Below are positions 12,001 through 25,200 of a stretch of DNA of 64,000 nt, piece after piece. This DNA comes from Nematostella vectensis (taxonomy: Eukaryota; Cnidaria; Anthozoa; Actiniaria; Edwardsiidae), in contig NC_064040.1 in NCBI RefSeq assembly GCF_932526225.1, positions 16,849,994 to 16,913,993 of the forward strand. The letters are read 5' to 3'. Each line of letters opens with the position of its first letter. Positions within the stretch are counted from its first letter, which is position 1. Below the pieces are notes generated by a model. It did no database searches, was not told the origin of the DNA, and was given only the letters and a program-made list of their open reading frames with translations. The position numbers and the translations under genes were made by a program.

Positions 12001-13250
12001 TCCTAAGTGTGGCCCATAGTCCTAGTGTGGCCCATAGTCCTAGTGTGGCCCATAGTCCTAGTGTGAGCCATAGTCCTAGTGTGAGCCAGTCCTAAGTGTG
12101 GCCCATAGTCCTAGTGTGGCCCATAGTCCTAGTGTGGCCCATAGTCCTAGTGTGGCCCATAGTCCTAGTGTGAGCCATAGTCCTAGTGTGAGCCAGTCCT
12201 AAGTGTGGCCAATAGTCCTAGTGTGGCCCATAGTCCTAGTGTAGCCCATAGTCCTAGTGTGGCCCATAGTCCTAGTGTGAGACAGTCCTAGTGTGGCCCA
12301 TAGTCCTAGTGTGGTCCATAGTCCTAGTGTGAGCCAGTCCTAGTGTGGCCCGGTCCTAGTGTGAGCCAGTCCTAGTGTGAGCCAGTCCTAGTGTGAGCCA
12401 GTCCTAGTGTGGCCCAGTCCTAGTGTGGCCCAGTCCTCAAATTTACCTTTATTTTTACTAAGAAAGGCAAACCACCTGGCCTGTCCAAGTATAAAGCTAT
12501 TTACCTCTATTTTGACTAAGAAAGGCAAACCACCTGGCCTGTCTTAGCATAAAGCTATTTGCCTTTATTTTGACTTAGAAAGGCAAACCACCTGGCCTGT
12601 CCTAGTATAAAGTTATTTGCCTTTATTTTGACTAAGAAAGGCAAACCACCTGGCCTGTCTTAGCATAAAGCTATTTGCCTTTATTTTGACTTAGAAAGGC
12701 AAACCATCTGGCCTGTCCTAGTATAAAGCTATTTGCCTTTATTTTGACTAAGAAAGGCAAACCTTTATTTTGGCTAAGGCAAACCACCTGGCCTGTCCTA
12801 GTATAAAGCTATTTCCCTTTATTTTGACTAAGAAAGGCAAACCACCTGGCCTGTTCTAGTATAAAGCTATTTACCGCCTGGCCTGTCCTAGTATAAAGCT
12901 ATTTCCCTTTATTTTGACTAAGAAAGGCAAACCACCTGGCCTGTTCTAGTATAAAGCTATTTACCGCCTGGCCTGTCTTAGTATAAAGCTATTTGCCACC
13001 TGGCCTATCTTAGTACAAAGCTATTTGCCTTTATTTGTACAAAGAAAGGCAAACCATCTGGCCTGTCCTAGTATAAAGCTATTTGCCTTTATTTTGACTA
13101 AGAAAGGCAAACCACCTGGCCTGTTCTAGTATAAAGCTATTTACCGCCTGGCCTGTCTTAGTATAAAGCTATTTTCCACCTGGCCTATCTTAGTACAAAG
13201 CTATTTGCCTTTATTTGTACAAAGAAAGGCAAACCATCTGGCCTGTCTTA
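9073..13250. repeat. Right copy of the duplicated block, contiguous with XPO1
   Basis: This is the copy joined to the rest of XPO1 and so probably the ancestral one. It carries the terminal exon at 10706-10852, the satellite at about 10982-12435 and the minisatellite from 12436. The satellite is far more uniform here than in the left copy, so the arrays have evolved separately since the duplication. Confidence 0.9.
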
Positions 13251-16200
13251 GCCAGTGTTTACACTTAAGCGTACAACCTAGGTTGAGTAACTACCCAACC
13301 TAGGTTAGATTTAAGGTGTGTGTGAACACGCTCGAAATAGCCGCTTATGTGCCGGCAATTACAAAGGATCCGCAACCTAGGTTCGGTTGAGCTCAACCAT
13401 TCCAGGAGGCATGGTTGAGTGTACTCAACCGAGGTTACAGGCAAATCTGTTGACAGTTCTTGTCAGCTATCGCTTTCCGATGTCAGTCATTTCTCAAATA
13501 GTGTTTACTCAATAGTCATGAGATTACCACATGTTTTCTAGATTTGCGCATTTTGCTGGACATTCTACACAATACTTTACAACAAACTTGTTTTCAAGTC
13601 AAGGGACTGCGAATCCCTAACGTACTAGCACAAAAAAACTCAACGAAAACGACAAACATAAGAGAGAACATCAGGCAAGCTGGTCCCTAAAAGATCATCT
13701 TGAATTATAGTGAATCTCAAGCAGAAGCCACCAACGAATAACAAGAACGGCCAGAAAAATCACAATCGCAGCAGCAATTTGACCTCAGAATTCAAATTGA
13801 TAACACCTGCGCTGTTCCAGCTGAATGATCAACCGAGGTTAAGTTTTCAAGTGTAAACACATTTCTCCTAACCGGGGTTCAGTTAACCAAACTGAACCTA
13901 GGTTGACGGTCAAGTGTAAACACAGCATTAGTATAAAGCTATTTGCCTTTATTTGTACAAAGAAAGGCAAACCACCTGGCCTGTCTTAGTATAAAGCTAT
14001 TTGCCTTTATTTGTACAAAGAAAGGCAAACCACCTGGCCTGTCTTAGTATAAAGCTATTTGCCTTTATTTGTACAAAGAAAGGCAAACCACGTGGCCTGT
14101 CTAAGTATAAAGCTAATTACCTTAATTTGTACTAAGAAAGGCAAACCACGTGGCCTGTTCTAGTATAAAGCTAATTACCTTTATTTGCACTAAGAAGTCC
14201 CGCAGGTGCTCCTTGAATGCCGAGATGTCCTGATTGAGGTTAAACAACCCTTGAACGGTTATCTTGATCTGGGCACTGTACAAGATACAGGTAGCAAGGT
14301 CAACTATTGGTCATGCTATAGGACCAGTGGCAAGTGGTATACTTACTCCTGTAGGTGAGGGAATGCCTGACGCAACACGTTTGCGATGTACTCTTGGATG
14401 TAAGCCTGGAAGGCAATATATCAAATTAGTGTTTAAATTAGGGAACATGGGCATGGTCTGACTTTGCAAAACTGTGGTCACATCTAATATACCCTTAACC
14501 TACCTGTACAGGACATGAGAAGTAACCAGAAGCCAGAACAAATAAATCACAAAATATAATGGGTTAACATTGAACATGTTCTCTGGAGAAATACTAACGG
14601 AGGGCTAGGAATGACAAGACACTGGCAAGACAGAACTAACATGAGATGACTTGCAGCATCTAGGGATGTCTTAAAAGAATATTCACCTGTTCTAAAGCCT
14701 TATTCCTGTTCATTCAAAAAACCAACAGACCGGTACCCAGGGGGGTGCAGGGGGTGCGAACGCACCCCCACACACACAACAGCTGAGGGCCCACTTTCAG
14801 TTCTCAATAGACATGCATTTTGTAGACAAAACTATAAAGCATAAGCTAGATCACTCTGGTATGTAGTCAAATCCGACAATTAACGTCCCGTGGAGATACT
14901 GCAAAGGCATAAAGAAATGCCTTTTGTTTTTTTCGGGGGTGGTCAGATTTTTATCAGAAAACCCACTCTCGCACCCCCGGAAAAATTAGGTCCATTTTTC
15001 TGATTTCGCACCCCCCCAAGAAAAATCCTGGGTACGGGCCTCACCAAGACTAGACCTACCAATAACAAAACATGCTGTGCATACCTGGTTAGATGCATAC
15101 TGCGCCTCTGAGGAGTTGAACAGGGGCTGAGTGATCTTGCCACTCTCTGCCAGGCTAAACATGTGCGCCAGGATTGTAGCATGCATCGTAAGGCCTATTA
15201 TTGTGAAATAACATAAACAGACACTTTGACGATTGATGGGGTCTTGCTCAACACTAAAGAACCTCAAGTACTAAATTGACCATAAAAACACTAAAAAGGT
15301 TGACCTGAGGCTTTTTTTGGTATCAAAATTGAGGGTGAGCTCAATAGATGGAGGATCTGATTGCTGAATGAAAGCACATACCTGCAGTATGTGAGGTGTC
15401 TGTAACAACAGAGAGCACATGCTGTACTATAGTGATGTAGTAGGTCTGGTAGAAGCTCTGAGATGCCTCCTCAGCCTCCATATTCTTCAGCAGTGAGTAC
15501 AGGATATGCAGACCTGCCACAAGGAATCATTTCCTGATCACATACTCCTCATAGGACCACTAACAGCAGATATTGCTTTTTTGCCAGAAGGCAATAAATC
15601 ATTTTCTATTATTAAAGTAATGTGGAGAGACACATTTGCTTAGCTCTTACATACTTCTTGCAAAATTTCATTCCAACAACATTTGTATCGCAGTAAAACA
15701 TCAAATGAATAAAGACTGTTGCATGAACAACTTTGCACACAAACTTTATTGCTACAGTATACTGAATATCAGAATATACAAATGCTTTGTTTGCTCACTG
15801 ACCTGTATCTGCCACATTTCTCATGGTGTGCTTAAAGGCCCACACTATAGAGTCCAACACAAGCTTGAATTGCTCTGGAGGAATCTTCAGTAGTGCTGCA
15901 GGGGGAGTAGATCAGTAAGTCACAATATGCTAAGATTTTTTCTTCAAGGGGAGGTGGATATTAGTTGTCTGAAATAATAAGAGTTGGGCTAGATTTGTCA
16001 TTACTAGTGGTGGTTGTATATAAAAAAAGCATGTTAACTCTCCTGCCTGTAACAACACAAAAACTTGTAATCTGATAATTCTTAAGTCAAAATCAGAAGT
16101 GGTACAATAAGCACAAAACATCAAAGTTATGGCTAAGGGGCAGCATTATACAGTTGTATAAGTTGTATAAGCTCCAGGCAAAGCTGATATAAACTTCACT

Positions 16201-19200
16201 ACTAGTATGAGCAGGATACTACATTATACAGTAGATAGCCCACCTTGGAAACAGTGCTGCACGACTGCTTGTAACAAGAGAAAGAAATTTGTTCTGTGTT
16301 CAGGGAACTCCTCAAAGTCCTTGTTGATCATGTTTAAAGTGCACTCAAATACTGCATCAAAAATCTGGGGAACATTCTCTGTGACGTTGGCCTGCATTGA
16401 AAAGTAATGTCAAAATAAACACACAAAAAAAGGTGATTTTTAAATAGTGATGACATCATGTGATAAAACAATTTACCATATATTACTATTGTTATATGAA
16501 TCTTAAACAGTGCTTCATATACTAACCCCTAGCTTGTTGAGGAAGATATCTGAAGGGAAGGAAACACCTATACTAACCTCTAGCTTGTTGATAAAGGTAG
16601 CCATTGTGCTCAGCACCTCTGGCTCCCTTGCTCCAGGTACATTTCTTTGGTAATCACCCAACACTGCATCCAGTAATGGTGGGATAAAATTGTCACACAC
16701 CAACTTTGGGTCATTTGACTTGCTAACCCACGTAGATATAAGCCTGAGGACTTCAGTCTTAACTGTTCTCATAGCCCGTATTAGGGGTTGCTTCATGACA
16801 AGTTCACCATTCTCTGAGATCGCCATTGAAATGTTTTCACTTAAACACCGGTACACATTCAACATGTCCAAGTATATTCTTCCTAGCTGAGTGACGAATG
16901 GGTGTCCAATGGATTTACAGCCTCGTACATTAGTCTTCAAGATGTTGCCAAGTTGTTTTACCACCTCTAGATCACGCAAGTGATCAATGTTCTGTCAGCA
17001 ACAAAAAAGGATATGTCAAACCAAATAACAGGTAGTCAACTAAGGAAAGGACATTGAGGCTGTAAAAATAACTGTCTACAGTAAGGCTAATATTTATACA
17101 ATATTTGATCATCTGAAATCCCCAATAAAAATTTCCAGTACATTAATTAAATAAAGAAGGGATGCTGAACTATCCATGTAATGATTTGTCAATCTGCAAT
17201 AAAGCCAAGGATTTATGTGTAAGAGGGTCCTCACACAGACATAAGAGCAAGCACAAAGTGCAGGGAGCAACTACATGACTTTCTTGAGCTTGTGCCGGTC
17301 TGACTTATTCTCCTTGTGTTGCCCTTTCATTAGTGCTTGTTCTTGCGCCTGTGAGAGTCAACTGAACAGTTAAATTGCAGGACCCACCCTGGTAGCTTCT
17401 CTGACAATGTTGTCCCAAGCCTGGTTAGGGAGGGACATGTACTTCTCAATGAGTCGCTCCATTACAACTGCATCCTGGAGACAAACAAATCATGGATAAG
17501 AATTGAGGGTAATGGGCAGATAGCGAAATATACTAGAACAAATACTCTAAAAATGCTTTCACTTACTGTCTGTGCACTGATCATGGAACCAACAGCCTCA
17601 TAAAATGTGTGAACCTAATGATAGATTTAAAACACACAGAGTTAGCTTTACCAGCTCTATGCAGGGATAATACAAAATTGCCCACATAAGTATACTTTGA
17701 GAAGACCCAGGTTTCTTTACTACATCAACAAAACAAATTTTTGAGACTGTAATGACCGCAAATCACATGTTATGGACTTCTACATGTTAATGGCTGCACT
17801 GTATGTGTAATGACTACAATCACATACTATAGACTAGTATGTGTAATGACTACAAATCATATATTATGGACTAATATGTGTAATGAATGTAAATCACATA
17901 TTATGGTCTAGTACTTGTAACTGCAAATCAAACATTATGGACTAGTACCTGTAATGGCTGCAAATCACATATTATGGACTGGGTGCTGTTAAGGATTTCT
18001 TCAATGAAAGGCATCACCTCTCCAACTTGAACCTACAAGTCATAGAGAAAATAGATAAAAGTTATACTGCTTTACTTGGTAGTAAATGGTAGGCTCATGT
18101 GTAGATCAAAACGTTTACCTGAACAAAGTGTCTCCTGCACTTCTGAGCGATCTTGATGAATGTATCACAAGCCATGTCTTGCACCCCATCATGAGTTTCT
18201 ATAGCAGCAGACAAAAATATGGCATTTGTAAACAAGGTTTCATTTCATAGTTTTTAAAATAAGCTGTTGGCAATTAAGTAATTATGGCTAAGTAAATATA
18301 TTTTACTTGAATTGAATTCATACCATGCATAAACTCAAACAGCTTGTTTACAACGGTTTTCAGGAATTTCCAGTGAGCCCTGCAAAAGCAACAAGCTGGT
18401 TCAAACCTAGGTTCATTACGTGGGGCTTAATGATTGTTTGAGAAAGCTGTACCTGAGGAATCTTGGGTACTGGCCCACAATGTACATGATATTTGAAGCG
18501 ATAATGGCCTTGTTGTCCTTGCCTCTTTTGATCTCACACAGTCCCAACAGGTCCTTGATGACCGTAACAAGAAATCTCTTCTCATCCTCTTCATGCATTG
18601 CTCCACTGATTGAACCAATTGCCCAGCACAACTGAAACAGGATAATTCATTCAACCAATACAAATAGACCAAGTAATAACACAAGCAAGGTTGGGGTAAA
18701 TTAATAGGAGCATTAAAGAATCTGTTACCAGAAGTGGATCAGGGTTGAGGGACATGCACCAACCCTTTTTTTTGCTGTTTTTTTAGCATAGAGTGATAAA
18801 GTGTTTGCTTTTTAAGAAACACCCTGATTGGTGAACCAGAATGAACAAATAACAATCACAAACACTTACAGTGTTCAGGTTCTTCCATGACCACTCAATA
18901 CCATTCACTTGGTTTTGGAGTTTTTCAGTCATGATCCTTTCAGTATCCTGATAGTCCAAATGAGTCAGGTACACTGTAATCCAAGTATTAAACAAGAATA
19001 TTAGAATTGTAATAATAGGATTTATTTTTACTGACTGAGCAGATTTGAGATATAAAGATAAAATTCAGAGAATCATGAAAGTTCTTTTTTATTAACTATA
19101 CACTAGTTTGGGTTAGGTTTTTTTCCTTCTACAATCGCCAGTCAAGGTTTTGATTTTGCTGACAAAGCAGACACATAAAAGACTATTTTTACTGAAGCTA

Positions 19201-22200
19201 TCCAAGTCATGCTGAATTTGTACTTTCTCTAGCCATGGAATGTGTTTGTATCTAATTCCTCCCATTGCACCCACCAAGTGTTTCTCTCATGTTCTTGTAG
19301 AGGTTGATGGCATCAGTGTCCTTCATGAATTCTCTAACTACTTCTCCTTGGTCATTTTCAACCACAAGAACCTGCAAGAAAGTACAAGCACAGTCACTCA
19401 TTGGAAAAAAAACAGTAAGTCTGGCAATTTCAAGTCAATACTTTAATAAAGTTATGGTCTTCTTTCACAATACTCATAATAATTGTATTTACCTCTTCTG
19501 GTTTGGCCATTCTTGAGATCATGATAACTCTGATCTGTTTATAAGTAGATAAATAAGGATCATTGTTAATGAGAAGCTTCAGGCAAACATGATTCAGATG
19601 TATTAATTGTATTTTGTATTAATTACTGTAAATTTTCATGTTGATTGCTTTGCACTTATTTTTTTTTAGCTACAAAGTGCTCTGAAACAAGCATTTTAAT
19701 GTTTCCACATTCCCAAGGTGACATTATACTCTCTCAAGGTGACTTGTGCAACAGACTACTAATGAGATTTAACAAGATAAAACAAGACATGTTTTGATTG
19801 GTTTAAAAGCGAAACCGTGCCCAGGCCAGCAACACCTTCAGTTATCACTTAGTCTCAGAGCTGACAAGACCATGTAGGCACGATTCAAATAACAGGCTGA
19901 ATATAGAGCGAGATTTTCCTCTGTTTTCCCTATATTTCTTTTGAAATATAGCAGTAGATTTTACGCTAATACTGTTTATAATGAACCTCACATACTCAAA
20001 AAGGATAGCTTTTAATTGTGTAGTTGTATGTTTGTACTCATGTTTTATGCTGTATAACAGAATTGGAGCATAATTCAAATCTGAGGTTGATCTTGTCCAA
20101 ATTTTCACCCTTGCTTTCATATCCTTGTATTGGACTATTCAAAAAGTCTAAATATACTAAATATAACCAGAGAAATAAAAGCAATACAGAGAAAATTTCC
20201 CCCTGCTTTGAGGTCTGTTGCTCCAAGCCATATTAATTTTAAGTTTAAATTCAAAAGATGTAAAAAGGGGTTTCCCTATCCCTTTTATAGCACAGTTTCG
20301 CATTTAAATAGTTTGGGTGATTATCATGAATACCCAAACAGGAGTTTCATAGGGCCCCAGTACCAGCTATTTTCAACCCAGAGCTGGCTACTTATTTTTT
20401 AAAGTTGACTTAAGTTTTATTTGAACTAAAAAAAAAATCATAAATGACTTTTAGCCCCTACTTATCAATCTCCACCGCCTACTCTGAAAGTTAATGAAGG
20501 CCCTGCCCAAACACTATAACAAATTGTAGCTTTATCAGCACACAATAATGTTGAAATTATTAACTGTCTTCAGAAGATAAAATGACCTACCTTGGATAGT
20601 ACAGACAAGTAGAGCTGTCTCCGTGGAGGCACTTGCTGGTTCTGTGCAATCAGCAGGGGACTACTTGTAGAAGAGAAAGGGTTCTCTCGGTACAAATCAG
20701 ACGCCAGGGTGTTCCAGTACTCAAGGCAAATCTTGAAGATCTCCGTCTCCTCTACTTCAGATATGAGCACAAGGTAGTGCAGTGCCTGTGTAGGAGAACA
20801 ATAGCTCAGTACACTAAAACACGAACAGCGTTAGTAAAAAAATATTAAACCCCACAAACATTTCTGTTTAAAACTGTATTTAAATTTCTTAAACTGTGTT
20901 GATCTGTAACCTTAAACTTTCAGTGCAATTATACCATAACAATAGACATAAAAAGCAATTGTTTTGGTGACTGCTTATCTATAAAGAAAATCCTACTGGC
21001 TACATACCTCAAGGAGAGTTGTCTGTAAATCAACCTGCAAATAAACAAACAGGGGGTTACTATCATATGGGACTTTACAAACTAAAAGGAACTAGGGTTG
21101 GCTGTCTAAGTTATGATTAGAGAGAGCAAGCTTATAGTCCATGACAGTCTAACTATTATAATAATAGTTAGTAGAATTCTCAGCACTAGCTTCTGTATCA
21201 AATAGAATTGTCCTTTTTTAACTAAACATAGATAGAATAGCATAGGGCTCATAAGCTTGTCCTTCTCTGTCATGTTAATGTATGAATGCATGTCAAATTA
21301 ATGAAGCCTAACCCTGTTGACTTTGCCTTCATGGTTCTCAATTATAAAGTCTTTTTTTGTCATGGAGAAAATGCTACGGATCTATGAGAAAAGAGAAGAT
21401 TATAAGCACTTTCTGTAAATGCCGTTGAAAAATCAAATCATTTTGGCCATAAGATCAGGCATTTCTATCCGAATTTACTATTAGGTGTATGCACAACAAA
21501 AGTTAGGCAAAATGTTTGCATGCTGATCAAATTTTGGATAGCCATAGCTCTTTTAGAGTAATTTGTTTGCATTTCTTATCTGCTTAGATAAATAAAGTAA
21601 ATAAATAGTTTAAAAAGTCAAGGTGTTATTGTTTTTGCAATGGCATAGTAGAAGTTAGTGCACAAAATGATTTTCTACTTGTCTATCACAATCTCACCTT
21701 CTTCTCCACAAGCTGGCCATGTTCTTTTAGGAATGAACACAGGAATAAACTCAAATTCTGGATAAATTTCTGCTCATCATCTCTTCCATTAGCATATGCC
21801 TCTTTGATGTTGATCGTCAATGGCAACATCTAATCAATAACAAACATAGGTTTGAAAGACAGTAGGTAAATAGTAATGGAACAACAACATAATGATTAAC
21901 TAAATCATTAGCAACATGACCTAATTTCATAACCAAAAAAATCAACACTGAGGTTACAACATTGAAACAAAACAATATAACTTTTTAGCATTTAGAAACA
22001 TGACAATATTTTTAAAAGGCAGAGCAAAGAGCTTCCATTTCACATGAAAGCAGGACTGAAGACTAGTAAAGGTCCACTGCCTTGTTTCCATGCTCCTTGC
22101 AGGCCTAATTGCTAATACACTCACTAGCCGTAGTAAAGACTGTGCAATGTTTTCTATGTGTGGGTAACTAACCTGCTTGAGCTGCGACATGGTGAGGGAG

Positions 22201-25200
22201 AACAGCACAACAAACTGCTCATCATACTGGGAGGCACTTATGGCCGCTGAAAACAAATCATTCGATTAACCTCTCTAGACTATTTGCTCTGATGTCATAA
22301 AAGCCACTTTCAAAATAAAGTTGAATGTTATTAAAACACATCACAAATGTGTAATCAGCATGTTGAGAGAGATCACTTGGCATCCCCACCAACCGGTCCC
22401 ATGAATAAACCAGGGCCATCAAATACTTACCTGCCACTATCTAATAACAGTCAGATGACTGCCAAATAAGTAAGAGCCATTCTGAGATTGTTGCAAACAG
22501 TGACTTTATAAACCTTTTTAGTGTTTGATCTAGAAACAGTTCTTAAAGTATACTTAAATTAACAGATTTTTAAGTCAGCTTGGACTAGAGCCTTTTGACC
22601 AACCAACTTCATTATAATTAGAAAAGTGACCCTTTCCCATTTTTTCTGAAGATTCACTTGGTAAACTCCTATTCTAAAAGAACATAATTACCTGCCAATG
22701 CAGTAAGTAATGCACACAATACTATATCCACAAAACCATTTCAGAAACGTATGTCATATTTTCATTTGATAGCTTTGTGCTAGGTTGCCAATAAAAAATA
22801 TTCAAGAATATTGTAAAATACAACAAAACAATGAACTAATAAAACTTATTGCAGCTTTCCATTAAAATTACATGGTTACTTTTCGTACTAGAATGGAATT
22901 AAGTTGTAATTTATAGAAACAATTTGTAATAAAGAAAAGAAGTTATTCTCAAAAATGTCAATAAGAAATAACTCTAATAAAAAAATAATTACAACTCTTA
23001 ACAGACCGAGGAGGGTGAGGGGGGGGGGGGGGGGGTTAGAGCATTCGAGGCCCCTTGCAACTTTGAGCTTTTAATTCAACTAGGGCTAGAGCATTGAAAG
23101 TTGATTACTTTTCCTGAGATTTATTTGGGCAAAATCCTTTTTATACACCTTTATTGTAAATATAAAGTAAAACATTTCTGTGAAATATATTTAAATTTTT
23201 ACTTTAATTAAGAGTCAATTCGCAAACTTATGCTATATTAAAGGTACCATGCCAATCAATGACTTCACAGATATCATATATTGTTGTAATAGAAACAATG
23301 TCACTGAAGTCATATTGTGTTGCTATGACAACACAATATATCATTTTGTTCCTCTTCATCAGATAATGATTCATTATAGCTCCAATGGTTCAAAATTTAG
23401 GGATGGAAACCCAAAGAGTCCCCCCCCCCCGGATCAGAGGAAGCCCCAAAAAGCCTGGTTGTTAAACAGGGAAAGATACTGGTCTCCCATACTCCAAATG
23501 ACATAGTTATAGAGCATCAAGCCAACTATTTCAAGCCTCCTTAAGCCTTGTATGGTACTGAAGAGGCAACCACATAACCTATATGTGCATTACGATGCAG
23601 ATAAAAATATTTTTCTCCTGATAGCTGAGGTCGTAAAGCCAGACCTTTACCTTGCTGGAGTTTAACCAAGTCCCCAGATCAAACACAGAAGATTGCAAAC
23701 CCTCAACTCACCAATCTCAGTCAGGCACTTCAAGGTAACATTACGGAACAGAGGAACATTGAGGAACTGTTTGAAAGGAAATAACAATCAGTGGAACAAC
23801 AGAGATAGCATGGCATTCTTTAGCCAACTACTTACCTTGTAAATAAGGCTGCTGATCAACTTGGTCTCGAAGATGTAGCCCAGGGGAATCCAATTCAAAA
23901 ACTTGAGAAGTGTCTGTAAAAAAACAACTTTTTCATTTCTGAAACTCTTTCATTTTTATTTTTTTTATTTACATACTTTTGGGGTGGGGTTGGTTGGGGG
24001 GGGGTACATGTAAGGAAGAGAAAGACTGGAACACCATTTGTCATCTTTGCTTCTGCTGTACCCTGCCAGTTCACATGAGACAACAGAGATGTGGCACAGA
24101 TAAGAGAGTTCAGACAACAGAGATGTGACACAGATGAGAGAGTTCAGACAACAGAGATGTGACAGATAAGAGAGCTGTTAGAAACAAACAGGAGGAAAGC
24201 TCTGCTAGCAGTGATGTCTACACACAGCAAACTAGAGTCTCTAATAACAGTAAGTTATACTGTCACAAAGACTACAACTAATTTTTTCTAAGTGTCAAAC
24301 TCACCTCTAAAGTTGATTCAACCAGAGTTACATTCTGTGAGTTATCCTTCGAAAAAAAACATCACAAAAGGTTGGTAACTACATGATGGTTTTAAATTAC
24401 ACGTTTGTGACAAAATTACCTACCATGACAAACTGGCAAAGAGTGAAGATTTGTGAAAATTCACTGCACATGCTGTTGGATCAAGATGAGATAAGTAAAT
24501 GTTTCGATTCACAATTCATTTTATTTATACATAAGAACGCTAAATGCTTTTCTTCATCTAAACTTGAAGGTGATAATCACTTTGAACCTCATAAGCAGCA
24601 AATCTTAGCACATTTGTAAAGCTGTTATTCTTATCAATGAACATTCATATTTTCACATGGAACATCGAAATGCGAGCTTGTGTTCGTTCACAGCAATTAC
24701 CGCCATCTTGGACGAGGTGCAAAAAGACTAAGTCCAGTAAATTCCAACATGGCAGACAACAAGAAAATCGCGAAGGATGCATAAATACTTGCTGTTTTTC
24801 TGGCAAGTTTTTGGGCTTATTTTCTAACAAAACACATGACGAGAAAAGATAGAAATAATGATATTCTACATTTAGAATACCTTTTACTGCATTATTAGCG
24901 ATTTTGTGACTGTTTCTCACCTACAATGGGATCGCCGCATTTTCTTATTGATTTCCGCTTTTTATCAAAGTGAGAACAACGGGTTCTGCGTATAATGCAC
25001 ACCCCGTTTTTCGAGGTCATTTTGGGAGTAAAAAAGTGTGTATTATACGCCGGTAAAAACGGTATACATAAGCAAAAATGCACCTGTCTTTGAGATGTTT
25101 GGCTTTGGCTTGAGTCATCTGACCACTTGAGAAGTCAAACACCTCTTCGCTGTCGGAACAAGGTATCATGGTAAGAGTGTGCAGTCATAGTATTAAACAA

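Noticed and set aside
11000-14195. A CRISPR-like array of direct repeats.
   Set aside because: Units are contiguous without unique spacers, and the setting is a eukaryotic intron.
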